DNA of 37,970 bases from Planctomycetaceae bacterium (GTDB taxonomy: Bacteria; Planctomycetota; Planctomycetia; Planctomycetales; Planctomycetaceae): NCBI GenBank assembly GCA_029259845.1, contig JAJDEI010000269.1, forward strand, positions 1 through 37,970. Direction: 5' to 3'. Below the pieces are notes generated by a model. That model searched no databases. It was given only the letters and a program-made list of their open reading frames with translations, and had not been told where the DNA came from. Positions 7,484 through 14,778 of this stretch are shown piece after piece. Numbering within the stretch: position 1 is the stretch's first letter; every line of letters begins with the position of its first letter. A program made the position numbers and the translations under genes.

Positions 7484-8362
7484 ATGCGTGAACACGTCAA
7501 ACTGGCCGCCGTCGCGGTGGACTCTCAACCGGGAGATGTGCCGGGCAACCTGGACAAGATACGAGAATGGGCCGGCAAAGCGGCCGACGCGGGTGCCGCG
7601 TTGGCGTTGTTTCCCGAGCTGTCGCTCAGTGGATTCATCCCGAACCATCCTGTGGGAGACCACAACCAATGGCTTCGCGCGGCACTGCAAGGTGCCCGTG
7701 CAATGTCGGAAACAATTCCCGGGCCGGCGGTCGACCGATTGGCCGCCATCGCCGGGGAGTACGGAATTCTCGTGTCCGCCGGGCTGCTGGAGGATGCGGG
7801 CAACGTGTTGCACAACACGCAGGTGCTCGTCGGGCCGGATGGCTTGCTCGGCAAGTGGCGGAAGATGCACATCCCCATGTTCGAGACCGCCTTCTATAAC
7901 GGCGGCGACGGACCGTCGGTTGTCGAGACGCCGTTGGGGCGGCTGGGAGCCAACATCTGCTTCGACGCGTTCCTGCCGGAGTCGACCCGCCTGTTGGCGG
8001 TGAACAACGTGGAGATCGTGTTGTTTCCGTTCGCCGCCGACCCGCCGCCGGTCACGCCCCAAGGCTGGCAGGCCTGGGCGGAGCCGGTGCTCCGCTGCCG
8101 CTGCCTGGAAAACGGTGTGTTCGGCCTTGCTTGCAATTACGTCGGCCGCGTCGGGTTCGCGGACGTTGAGCAATCGTTTCCCGGCGGCGGGATGGCAATC
8201 GGCCCGCGCGGCGAAACGCTCGCCGAATGGACCGGACTCTCGGGGCAGCCCGGCATGCTGCTCGTCGAGTTCTCCCGGGAGGAACTGCGAATGGCCCGCG
8301 CGGAGCCGGAATCCCTGTACCGCTTCCGCCGCCCCGAACTGTACGGTCCGCTGGCGGAATGA
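7484..8362 (+). CDS. Carbon-nitrogen hydrolase (nitrilase superfamily amidohydrolase), 292 aa
   Basis: A cytoplasmic hydrolase that cleaves carbon-nitrogen bonds of amides or nitriles through a Glu-Lys-Cys triad. All three are visible: Glu 45 in FPELSLSGF, Lys 127 in KWRKMHIP, and Cys 159 in GANICFDAFLPE. The domain fills the protein, of normal length. The ATG at 7484 is chosen because MREHVKLAAV aligns with the usual first strand and AGGGA lies upstream; an ATG at 7418 adds 22 residues but follows directly on a palindromic repeat. Which branch it belongs to (aliphatic amidase, omega-amidase, carbamoylase) cannot be told. It converges with the FabZ-like gene. Confidence 0.9.
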   Translation: MREHVKLAAVAVDSQPGDVPGNLDKIREWAGKAADAGAALALFPELSLSGFIPNHPVGDHNQWLRAALQGARAMSETIPGPAVDRLAAIAGEYGILVSAGLLEDAGNVLHNTQVLVGPDGLLGKWRKMHIPMFETAFYNGGDGPSVVETPLGRLGANICFDAFLPESTRLLAVNNVEIVLFPFAADPPPVTPQGWQAWAEPVLRCRCLENGVFGLACNYVGRVGFADVEQSFPGGGMAIGPRGETLAEWTGLSGQPGMLLVEFSREELRMARAEPESLYRFRRPELYGPLAE

Positions 8363-8368
8363 TTCCTG

Positions 8369-8384
8369 CCAAGCGGGAGCTTGG
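8369..8384. terminator. CCAAGC/GCTTGG hairpin between convergent genes
   Basis: A six-bp perfect stem with loop GGGA lies seven bases after the amidohydrolase stop and in front of the convergent FabZ-like gene. It belongs to the CCAAGC repeat family. No T tract follows on either strand, so termination is only a possibility. Confidence 0.3.
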
Positions 8385-8434
8385 GAGCGCGGGACAACAG
8401 CTCACCAAACGCACCAAGTTGGTGGCACGCAGGC

Positions 8435-8869
8435 TTACTCGCCAGTCAATTTCGCCGCCGTGCAGGCGAACTCGAGCCGCGTGGTTACCTTGCCGTCGAC
8501 GGAGACGCGGCCTTTCAGGAAGAAGGTGTCCTGCAGCCGCTCGGTGAGCGTGACCTGGATGTCCAACGTCTCCCCCGGACGCACGAGCCGGCGAAACTGC
8601 ACGTTGTTCATCCGCGTGGCGACTGGCACGCGGCCGTCATCGGTCACGATGGATTGCGAGATCAGCACGGCCGCCGCCTGCATGGCCGCTTCGCATTGCA
8701 GCACGCCCGGCAAGACGGCGAAGTCCGGGTAATGGCCGCGAAAGACGTCCAGATCTTCGGCGAGAAACTTGCGCGCGTGAATCGACGTCTCGTCCATCGC
8801 GACGACTTCATCGAGCCAGAGAAACGGCGGCCGATGCGGAATCTGCTGCTGAATGTCCTCGCGGTTCAC
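8435..8869 (-). CDS. FabZ-like 3-hydroxyacyl-ACP dehydratase (hotdog fold), 144 aa
   Basis: A hotdog-fold dehydratase resembling FabZ, which removes water from 3-hydroxyacyl-ACP in fatty acid synthesis. IPHRPPFLWLDEV at residues 10-22 matches the FabZ start. Catalytic His 46 (RGHYPDFAVLPG) and Glu 60 (VLQCEAAMQ) are spaced 14 apart, as in the family. The start is the GTG at 8869, with GAGGAG upstream; the ATG at 8929 would add twenty unrelated residues. It stands alone, away from other fab genes, so it may be a second copy serving a special lipid, or a related thioester hydratase. It is convergent with the amidohydrolase and codirectional with the upstream M28 gene's 3' end, which is about 80 bp away. 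Confidence 0.85.
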   Translation of the reverse strand: MNREDIQQQIPHRPPFLWLDEVVAMDETSIHARKFLAEDLDVFRGHYPDFAVLPGVLQCEAAMQAAAVLISQSIVTDDGRVPVATRMNNVQFRRLVRPGETLDIQVTLTERLQDTFFLKGRVSVDGKVTTRLEFACTAAKLTGE

Positions 8870-8948
8870 CGTGACAGCTCCTCGTGCCTGTGTCAGACCA
8901 GCTTCCGGTCGGGAAGCTCCAGGAATCATAGTCGTCGGCCTACCGAGT

Positions 8949-10511
8949 TCAATCGGCCAACACCGGCGCTCGCGTGCTCGGTGCCGGCAACAGGTTGACG
9001 ACGACGTTGCGCACCTTGCCGTCCCGTTCGGCCCAAAGAGCCAGCGGCCCCTTTGTTGAGGCGATCAGCGGCGGCAACCAGCCGGCGGATTGCTGTGGGA
9101 TTTCGCCGCTGCGGTAGAGCCGGTCCCCGGTCTGAATCCCCGCTTGAGCCGCCGGGGACCCCGGCACCACGTTGGTGATGAGGAGTGACGCGGGCTCTGC
9201 AGAGTCGGTCCTCCAACGGACCCCCAGCCGCACGGGACGTCCGCGAAGCGCGATCTGCATCTCCAGCAGTGAGGATTCGCCGTTCCGTTCGATCAGCAAC
9301 CGCACAGCTCCCGCCGAGGAGAGGACCGCCGCGGCCAAATCAGGAATTTCAGTGACCGCTCGCCCGTCGAAGCGGACGATTTGATCTCCCGGCTGCAATC
9401 CCGCCTGCGCGGCGGGGGAGCCGTCGGCAACTCGCGTGATGACATACGGTTCATTCTGCTCGCGGCGCGGCTCCCAGAAGATACCCAAACGCGACGAGGG
9501 CGCGGAATCCTCTCGCCGTCGCATAGGGCGTTCATTGAGCACTTCGCTGCGGAATTCCGCAAGGTTCGTCGCCGTTGCCGCCGTACGGGTGACCTCGAAG
9601 ACCACCCGCGACAGCCGCTGCAGACCGTCATAATTGAGTTTGGGAGCATCGTCGCTGGGGCGGTGATAGTCCGCGTGATCGCCCGTGTGGAACATCAGAT
9701 AGGGAATGTGGCGTCTGTAGAACGTCCAGTGATCACTGTCCTTCCGCTGCTTCCGGTCGAAGTCGAGCGCCAACCGGGAGTTCTGATTGGCGAGCGACGC
9801 GATCCGCCGCAGTCCCGCCGCGGTCCGCACGCCATACACGGTCACTCGCTCGTTGCGCAACCGGCCAACCATGTCGAGATTGAGGGCCAGTTTCACTTGC
9901 TCCAGCGGGAGTGTCGGATGTTCGGCCCAATGTTTCGAGCCAAGCAGCCCCGCTTCCTCCGCGTCCCAGAGGGCGAACAAAACCGACCGTGGGGGCGGCG
10001 CATCGAGCTGTGAGAACGCCTCCGCGATTTCGAGGATCGCCGACGTCCCGCTGGCATTGTCGTCCGCTCCGTTATGAATTTGTCCGAAGGGACCAAAGCT
10101 GTTCCCCGGCCGGCCGTATCCCACATGATCGAAGTGTCCCCCCAGCAGAACGGCCTCCTTCGCGAGCTGCGGGTCGCTGCCGGGCAGCAGGGCGAGCACG
10201 TTGCGGTATCCGTGCCCGAACTCCTGCAGGAAGTCGTCGCCCTCTCCGGCAGGTGAGAGTCCCAGCCGACGGAATTCCGCAGCGAGATAACTGGCCGCCG
10301 CCCGTCCCCCCTGCGTCCCTGCGGCTCGCCCTTCCAACGTGTCGCTCGCCAGAAACATGACGTGCCGCCGGAGGTCTTGCGTATCGATCGTCTGCCGCGC
10401 CCCGAGCGGCGTCGCAGCCAACAGCGTGCCCGCCAATTGGCCGACCGGAGACAGCCCCATTGCCACGAGCGGCAATACTCTGCACGCGAGTTGTGCCAGC
10501 GGTGCTCTCAT
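8949..10511 (-). CDS. M28-family zinc metallopeptidase with two C-terminal PDZ domains, 520 aa
   Basis: A secreted or periplasmic aminopeptidase-like enzyme. After an N-terminal hydrophobic export segment (1-36), the M28 domain (45-310) shows every expected zinc ligand and base: His 126 (GGHFDHVG), Asp 150 (NGADDNASG), the Glu pair 185-186 (WDAEEAG), Asp 213 (NLDMVGR) and His 283 (HADYHRPSD). Two PDZ-like domains follow (about 335-410, 'SPAAQAGLQPGDQI', and 425-510, 'SPAAQAGIQTGDRL'). The ATG at 10511 follows GCGGAG; a TTG six codons upstream is an alternative. PDZ domains on M28 enzymes probably help substrate or partner binding. It lies on the same strand as, and upstream of, the FabZ-like gene. 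Confidence 0.92.
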   Translation of the reverse strand: MRAPLAQLACRVLPLVAMGLSPVGQLAGTLLAATPLGARQTIDTQDLRRHVMFLASDTLEGRAAGTQGGRAAASYLAAEFRRLGLSPAGEGDDFLQEFGHGYRNVLALLPGSDPQLAKEAVLLGGHFDHVGYGRPGNSFGPFGQIHNGADDNASGTSAILEIAEAFSQLDAPPPRSVLFALWDAEEAGLLGSKHWAEHPTLPLEQVKLALNLDMVGRLRNERVTVYGVRTAAGLRRIASLANQNSRLALDFDRKQRKDSDHWTFYRRHIPYLMFHTGDHADYHRPSDDAPKLNYDGLQRLSRVVFEVTRTAATATNLAEFRSEVLNERPMRRREDSAPSSRLGIFWEPRREQNEPYVITRVADGSPAAQAGLQPGDQIVRFDGRAVTEIPDLAAAVLSSAGAVRLLIERNGESSLLEMQIALRGRPVRLGVRWRTDSAEPASLLITNVVPGSPAAQAGIQTGDRLYRSGEIPQQSAGWLPPLIASTKGPLALWAERDGKVRNVVVNLLPAPSTRAPVLAD

Positions 10512-10572
10512 GATGGGGGTCTCCGCCAAGCGCGCATTGTTCGGGGGTCGGGCACCTTTTTCGGTCGGTCAC

Positions 10573-10657
10573 GGTGGGTGGCAGGGTCAGGAGCGATGCG
10601 GATGGCCCTGCGATCACCGGTCCGGGCCTTCCCGTTGGTCCGGCCCGGCCACCCACC
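10573..10657. repeat. Short intergenic palindrome, ends GGTGGGTGG/CCACCCACC
   Basis: Nine-bp perfect inverted ends at 10573-10581 and 10649-10657 enclose a GC-rich core with partial further pairing (GCCC near both sides). It lies between two codirectional genes, the symporter and the M28 peptidase. It resembles the larger GGGTGGCCCAGCC element in plan but not in sequence. Confidence 0.55.
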
Positions 10658-10681
10658 CCTGTGAGGGGTTTGCAACCGCTT

Positions 10682-12571
10682 CTACGCCCCCAACGAGGCG
10701 AGGAAAATGGTCAACCAAAGGATAGCACCCACTGCTACCCAGGCGGCCAAAAACCCGAGCAATCCGACGCGGCTGGGACGGGGGATTTCGATTCCGGGAA
10801 TCGGGATCAGCTTGCCGGTCTCCATCGGCAGCGGGTTTTCCGGCAGGGTGCACGGTTCTTTGACGACTTCTCCAAGACGAACCGGCGTGCGGATCAGCCG
10901 GTAGAAGTGGTCGAGCTTTTCTTCCGACGCGCGGCGGGTGACCAGACTGACGCCGATTCCCACGATGGCACCGGAGGAGAGATACAGCACGTACTGCCAC
11001 GGGATACTCGTCTTGCCACCGTACTCAGTGAACGGCAGCACCTCCCAGAGAATGGCGCGGCACCGGGCGGGGATGAAATCGATGTTCTCCTGCCAAAACG
11101 CTCCGTCCCCCATCGATTGCAGGACGACCGACGGCGTATGCGTCTGAGTGAGGTACCAAACCGTGATCGTTGTCAACGTCGAAGCCCACACAGCAGCGGG
11201 CGTGTAGCCGCGCCAGATGATTCCGAACCAGAACGCCAGGCCGATGAACGCCGGGATGGCGTTCACATAGGTGTTGAGCACTTGAATCGCGTCTGTGAAC
11301 TGTGTCATCAGCAGCAGCGAAATCCCGACAATCACCAGCCCGGCGATCCGCCCCACCCACAGATAGTGACGCTCGCTGCCGTGCGGGTTGATGTACCGTT
11401 TGTAGATGTTCTCCGTGAACAGTCCGGAGGAAACGACCATTTGTGCATCGCACGAACTCATGATCGCCGCGAGCAGTGCCGCGAACAGCAGACCGATCAA
11501 ACCGGGAGCAATCTTCGGCAGGATGTCATGGGCGGCGACGCCAAACACCATGTCGGCAAAGTTTTTCATCGCCGTCGGGTCGCTCGTGAGGACATCGTAT
11601 TGTTCCTGCGGCATGAACGACGAACCCGGCGTGAGGTAGATGATCACACAGGCGAGGCCGGTGAACGTCCAGGCGATTGTGCACAGCCGTTTGAGAAAGT
11701 TGCCGACGGTAAATCCGAACCGGCCCTCAAACTCCGTCTTTCCCGCTCCGCAGACCCCCATGATGTGCGGCTGACAAACAATCGCCACGAGTGCGTTGAG
11801 CGACAGCATGAGCACGTAGAACCAGGTAATCGGTTCCTTACCCATCTGTGTGGCGAGTTCCTGAGTGAGTGTCAGGCTGAGCAGCGTGTCACCCGGACGT
11901 CCGGGGACGCCCTCGTGCAGGGCTGCGAATCCGCTCGCCGCCCCGGTGACTTGAGCCGCGTAGTACAGTGAGAAGGGGAGCAGCAGAAACGAAAAGACGA
12001 TCGTCAGGATGCCCTGGACGAAGTCGGTCACCACCGCGGCGCCGAGTCCGCCCGCCATCCCGTAGATGACGAACATGATGGTCATCGCCGCGATGGCGTA
12101 CTGCGTTTTGAATTGGCCGCCGGTCATTCCTTCGACCATCCGGGCCCCAAAGAACAGCGCGGCCGCCATGAAGACGATCGAGATGCAAATCCCCAACATC
12201 GAATACAACAGGGCCGTGGAGCGGTCGTAACGGGCTTCAAAGAAGTCACTGGTGGTCAGCGCCCGCATGCGGCGAAAGACCGGCGCGAGAACCCAATAGA
12301 ACGGCGTCGCCCACAGCCACAGAAACTGGTACCAGATGCCCGCCAACCCCACGCGGAACGAACCGGCCGCCACCGAGACCGCCTGTTCGCTGCTCGTCCC
12401 GGAGCCGAAGGCAAAAAACATCATGAACACCTTCCCGAAGCGGCGGCCCCCCATGAAGAAGTCGTCCATGTCGTGCACCTTGCGATAGGACCACAGCCCA
12501 ATCGCCACGATGCCGAACAGGTACATGCAGAGCACGAGCCAGTCGATCCAATGCAGTCCGAGCCACGACAT
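10682..12571 (-). CDS. Sodium:solute symporter family (SSS) transporter, 629 aa
   Basis: An inner-membrane sodium-coupled uptake carrier of the SSS/SSF family. About 13-14 hydrophobic segments are visible, beginning WIDWLVLCMYLFGIVAIGLW. A MDDFFMGGRRFG motif follows the first segment, and FAFGSGTSSEQAVSVAAGSFR in segment 2 is the usual unwound helix region. AAIMSSCDAQMVVSSGLFTENIYKR is the typical SSS signature. The ATG at 12571 is chosen over the far upstream start of the frame because MSWLGLHWIDW begins the first helix directly. Substrate (sugar, amino acid, other) is not evident. The C-terminal cytoplasmic segment (about 535-610) is longer than in short members. Confidence 0.9.
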   Translation of the reverse strand: MSWLGLHWIDWLVLCMYLFGIVAIGLWSYRKVHDMDDFFMGGRRFGKVFMMFFAFGSGTSSEQAVSVAAGSFRVGLAGIWYQFLWLWATPFYWVLAPVFRRMRALTTSDFFEARYDRSTALLYSMLGICISIVFMAAALFFGARMVEGMTGGQFKTQYAIAAMTIMFVIYGMAGGLGAAVVTDFVQGILTIVFSFLLLPFSLYYAAQVTGAASGFAALHEGVPGRPGDTLLSLTLTQELATQMGKEPITWFYVLMLSLNALVAIVCQPHIMGVCGAGKTEFEGRFGFTVGNFLKRLCTIAWTFTGLACVIIYLTPGSSFMPQEQYDVLTSDPTAMKNFADMVFGVAAHDILPKIAPGLIGLLFAALLAAIMSSCDAQMVVSSGLFTENIYKRYINPHGSERHYLWVGRIAGLVIVGISLLLMTQFTDAIQVLNTYVNAIPAFIGLAFWFGIIWRGYTPAAVWASTLTTITVWYLTQTHTPSVVLQSMGDGAFWQENIDFIPARCRAILWEVLPFTEYGGKTSIPWQYVLYLSSGAIVGIGVSLVTRRASEEKLDHFYRLIRTPVRLGEVVKEPCTLPENPLPMETGKLIPIPGIEIPRPSRVGLLGFLAAWVAVGAILWLTIFLASLGA

Positions 12572-12648
12572 GAGCTTCACCAAACAGGAAGAGGGCCACC
12601 AGAATGAGCGTGCTAGCGTACCGTCGTCCGAATGCGGTCGCAATCGCC

Positions 12649-12723
12649 GCTGTTGAGATCGCCGCTGTTGAGATCGGTGCTGTTGAGATCGGTGCTGTTG
12701 AGATCAGCTCTGTCGAGATCAGC
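12649..12723. repeat. 15-bp tandem repeat, five units
   Basis: The unit is GCTGTTGAGATC plus three variable bases (GCC, GGT or AGC). Units start at 12649, 12664, 12679, 12694 and 12709, the last with two changes. Read on the minus strand it would encode ISTAP-type repeats upstream of the symporter. It is a small minisatellite and a candidate for copy-number variation. Confidence 0.85.
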
Positions 12724-12847
12724 GCCACGGGTGTCCCCTCGTGGCGGCAAACCCGGGCGGTTCACCACCGAGTGGCCTATTCAACTTCATCGACGGCCAC
12801 GCTCCCGACGGCACTCCGCCGAATCGCCTTCGCCTGCCGTAAGGGAA

Positions 12848-12959
12848 GGAAAGGGAACGCGGATCAAACGGATCGGGGCGGATTGTCGCGGATCGCTGGA
12901 GGCGCCCCCCGAAATCCGCTTTGATCCGCCCCGATCCGCCTGATCCGCGTTTCCTTTCG
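12848..12959. repeat. Large imperfect palindrome with 46-nt arms (GCGGATC-rich)
   Basis: Left arm 12848-12893 and right arm 12914-12959 match in 38 of 46 positions as inverted repeats, with a loop of about 20 nt. The arms are built from ACGCGGATCA and CGGATCGGGGCGGAT blocks. A distant relative with the same AAAGCGGA ends lies at 22270-22512. Confidence 0.85.
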
Positions 12960-13191
12960 CTGTCAAGAACGGACCCACAACCTTGCCGCGCGGCTCCCGA
13001 ACGAGACTCGCTTCCGTCCCGCCGCACACCTGTCCCCGGCTCGGGATCAAACCTGACGGCACCCGCTCGACGCCCGCGCACAACCGGTTCGCCCCGGTAC
13101 ACCGCGCAGCGAATAGCCCGCGTCGAGGGGACCGGCGCGGGCTGAAATGCGGCATCCAGGCGAATGCCGCGCTGGTGATGGGATGTTCGGC

Positions 13192-13386
13192 TCAGAGGCT
13201 CGATCCGGCTTCCGGTTCTCCCAGGTCGGTGTCAGCGGCTGTGCCGGAACCGGCATCTTCCGTGCCGGCACCAGCAGCACCACCGTTTGGAGTCGAGGCT
13301 TCCTGCGCGCATCCCATCATGCCGAAGGGAAGTGCCAGTACGGTGACGACCGTCACCACTGCCGAGAGTTGCTTCATCAATCGCAT
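13192..13386 (-). CDS. Small putative lipoprotein, 64 aa
   Basis: Begins MRLMKQLSAVVTVVTVLALPFGMMGC, a short basic N-region, a hydrophobic stretch and a lipobox-like MMGC with Cys 26 as the probable lipidated residue. The mature part (about 38 residues) is rich in Ala, Gly, Asp, Glu and Thr and has low complexity, so it is probably unstructured. GAGGAG lies about 12 bases before the ATG at 13386; the internal ATG at 13377 is an alternative start. Small lipoproteins of this form are common in planctomycetes and have no known role. The gene stands alone between repeats. Confidence 0.65.
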   Translation of the reverse strand: MRLMKQLSAVVTVVTVLALPFGMMGCAQEASTPNGGAAGAGTEDAGSGTAADTDLGEPEAGSSL

Positions 13387-13668
13387 CGATCCAGTTTCTC
13401 CTCTGAGGGTTGATTTCGAAAACTTTCCGTTCGTTGCGAAAAGGGTGTTAGGTTCTCGTCGCAGCCTCGTATTGTGAGCGAGGACGAAGGGGGTTGCAAC
13501 CTTCAATCTCAGTGGTCGGTCGTAAGTTTGAAACCAATCGGTCGGGTTGGGCAGGATGCCACGTTTGGCGACAGGGACGTCGCCCCCGACATTCATCGGC
13601 GACTCGCAAAATCCGGCTTTCTTTCCTTTATGTCCAATTTCGTCAAGACGGCTCAGGAGGACATCCGC

Positions 13669-13899
13669 ATGGTTCGCATCGCCCGTTTCGCCTTTGACGA
13701 CGACCGCGACGTGCGCCGCCCGCCGCTGGACGAACTCGCCGCCGATGCGGATGACTGCTGCTTCGAGGTTCCGCAAGCGGCTTCAGCAAGGGAGCCGAAC
13801 GAGTCCCCCGTCGCACCGGACACCTCGGCGCCGATTGACGGTGCCGGCCCTTCATCGCCGCAGGCCGGTCGCAACAGTCTTCCCAACAGGGCCGCATGA
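13669..13899 (+). CDS. Small hypothetical protein, 76 aa
   Basis: Begins MVRIARFAFDDDRDVRRPPLDELAADADDCCFEV and continues with a proline- and serine-rich tail. AGGAGG eight bases upstream gives a strong ribosome binding site and decides the start inside a longer open frame. The protein is acidic in the first half, with a Cys-Cys pair, and has no signal peptide or membrane segment. No family recognised. Its stop codon overlaps the ATG of a possible 32-codon frame, and a ribbon-helix-helix gene follows on the same strand, so the three may form a small operon. Confidence 0.55.
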   Translation: MVRIARFAFDDDRDVRRPPLDELAADADDCCFEVPQAASAREPNESPVAPDTSAPIDGAGPSSPQAGRNSLPNRAA

Positions 13900-13994
13900 G
13901 AGGCGAGGCCGTATCCGACCCGGTCCGGCCAGGTCATCCGCAATTGCTGGCGTCACGCATGTGCCGGCTGCCGGCGGAAATCGCGATCACTTAG
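13896..13994 (+). CDS. Possible 32-aa coupled small ORF
   Basis: Its ATG overlaps the TGA of the 76-aa gene (ATGA), the usual form of translational coupling. The peptide begins MRGEAVSDPVRPGHPQLL and ends with PAEIAIT. There are no further features, and it may be a chance frame. It is listed because of the overlap. Confidence 0.3.
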   Translation: MRGEAVSDPVRPGHPQLLASRMCRLPAEIAIT

Positions 13995-14220
13995 CCGTGC
14001 CCATCCGTGGTTTCCGAATGACCACGGGTTTCACCGATGGGCACGAATGCGGAGCCGCCCGGACGGTCCGGCTGGACCAGCCGCCACTCATCGAACGGAT
14101 CCGGAAGCGCACATCACGTGTGATCGGCCGCTTCTTCACGGGCGCGGCTCTGAGGAGGCCCGAACCGCTGTTTGATTCAGAAGCGACTTTCCAAGCGATC
14201 TCCCCTGAGCGAGGACAACA

Positions 14221-14400
14221 ATGCCCGCCGTCGAAATCCGTAAGCAGATTTCCATCTTTGTTCCGATCACCGATTGGAAGGCCATCCGGCTGGAGGCGGC
14301 CCGTCGGGGAATCCCCATGACCGAACTCTGCCGACAATGGATGCACCCTGGTCTCGACCGTCTGCGGCGAACGCAAGCATCCGGAGAGCGCGCGGCTTGA
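14221..14400 (+). CDS. Small ribbon-helix-helix-like DNA-binding protein, 59 aa
   Basis: Reads MPAVEIRKQISIFVPITDWKAI then RLEAARRGIPMTELCRQWM. The pattern is that of a ribbon-helix-helix (Arc/MetJ/CopG-like) domain: a polar-hydrophobic alternating strand (residues 7-14, KQISIFVP), helix A (17-28), a G-I-P-M turn and helix B (33-48). Such proteins bind DNA as dimers through the strand and often act as antitoxins or plasmid/phage regulators. GAGGA lies five bases before the ATG. No toxin gene follows within 350 bp on the same strand. The family assignment is by pattern only. Confidence 0.6.
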   Translation: MPAVEIRKQISIFVPITDWKAIRLEAARRGIPMTELCRQWMHPGLDRLRRTQASGERAA

Positions 14401-14778
14401 ACAGGGGCCGTGTGCGCAAACACCCGGTGTCTCACACGCGCGTCAACCGTTCACGTCGATGAGTACGTCTTCTGCCAACAATCCTGCGACGACACCCAGA
14501 CACCGGCTGTCGTCATGCGTGCCGGGTGTCTCCGGGTGCATCCGTTCGATGCCGGTGCATGCTCACTTCAGGGTGGCTAGCGCGTTCTTGATGCACCGGA
14601 AACGTGTCCGCAGGCCGAACACTGGGGCTGTGACGCGGTTCGTCAGCTGTCCACGGCCCCAGAGTTCCGCGCGTCTTACCAATCGTCGATCTCCGTTGGC
14701 CCCAGCCACCCCCACCATTGAGCGAATGCACGCGGCGTCTCCAAGCGCGCTCCGCCACTCCATCACTCCGCCACTCCA
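14401..14778. other. Intergenic stretch, short direct repeat, no supported gene
   Basis: A 16-bp near-tandem repeat (CTCCGCCACTCCATCA, about 14751-14782) lies just downstream of the DUF255 gene's stop. One open frame on the plus strand (14459-14848) runs into the coding region of that gene antisense and is not supported. Confidence 0.45.

Larger units (their letters stand above)
12572..13191. other. Repeat-rich intergenic region without a supported gene
   Basis: Contains a 15-bp tandem repeat (12649-12723) and a large imperfect palindrome (12848-12959). Open frames on both strands (for example 12719-13155 minus) are arginine- and proline-rich translations of the palindrome and lack ribosome binding sites. 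Confidence 0.6.

Noticed and set aside
10574..11971. 465-codon plus-strand frame opposite the symporter
   Set aside because: Antisense to a gene with more than ten membrane helices and family motifs; the product is a hydrophilic RDH-rich artefact.
12719..13155. Minus-strand open frames in the gap before the lipoprotein gene
   Set aside because: They translate the large palindrome and flanks and have no start signals or family.
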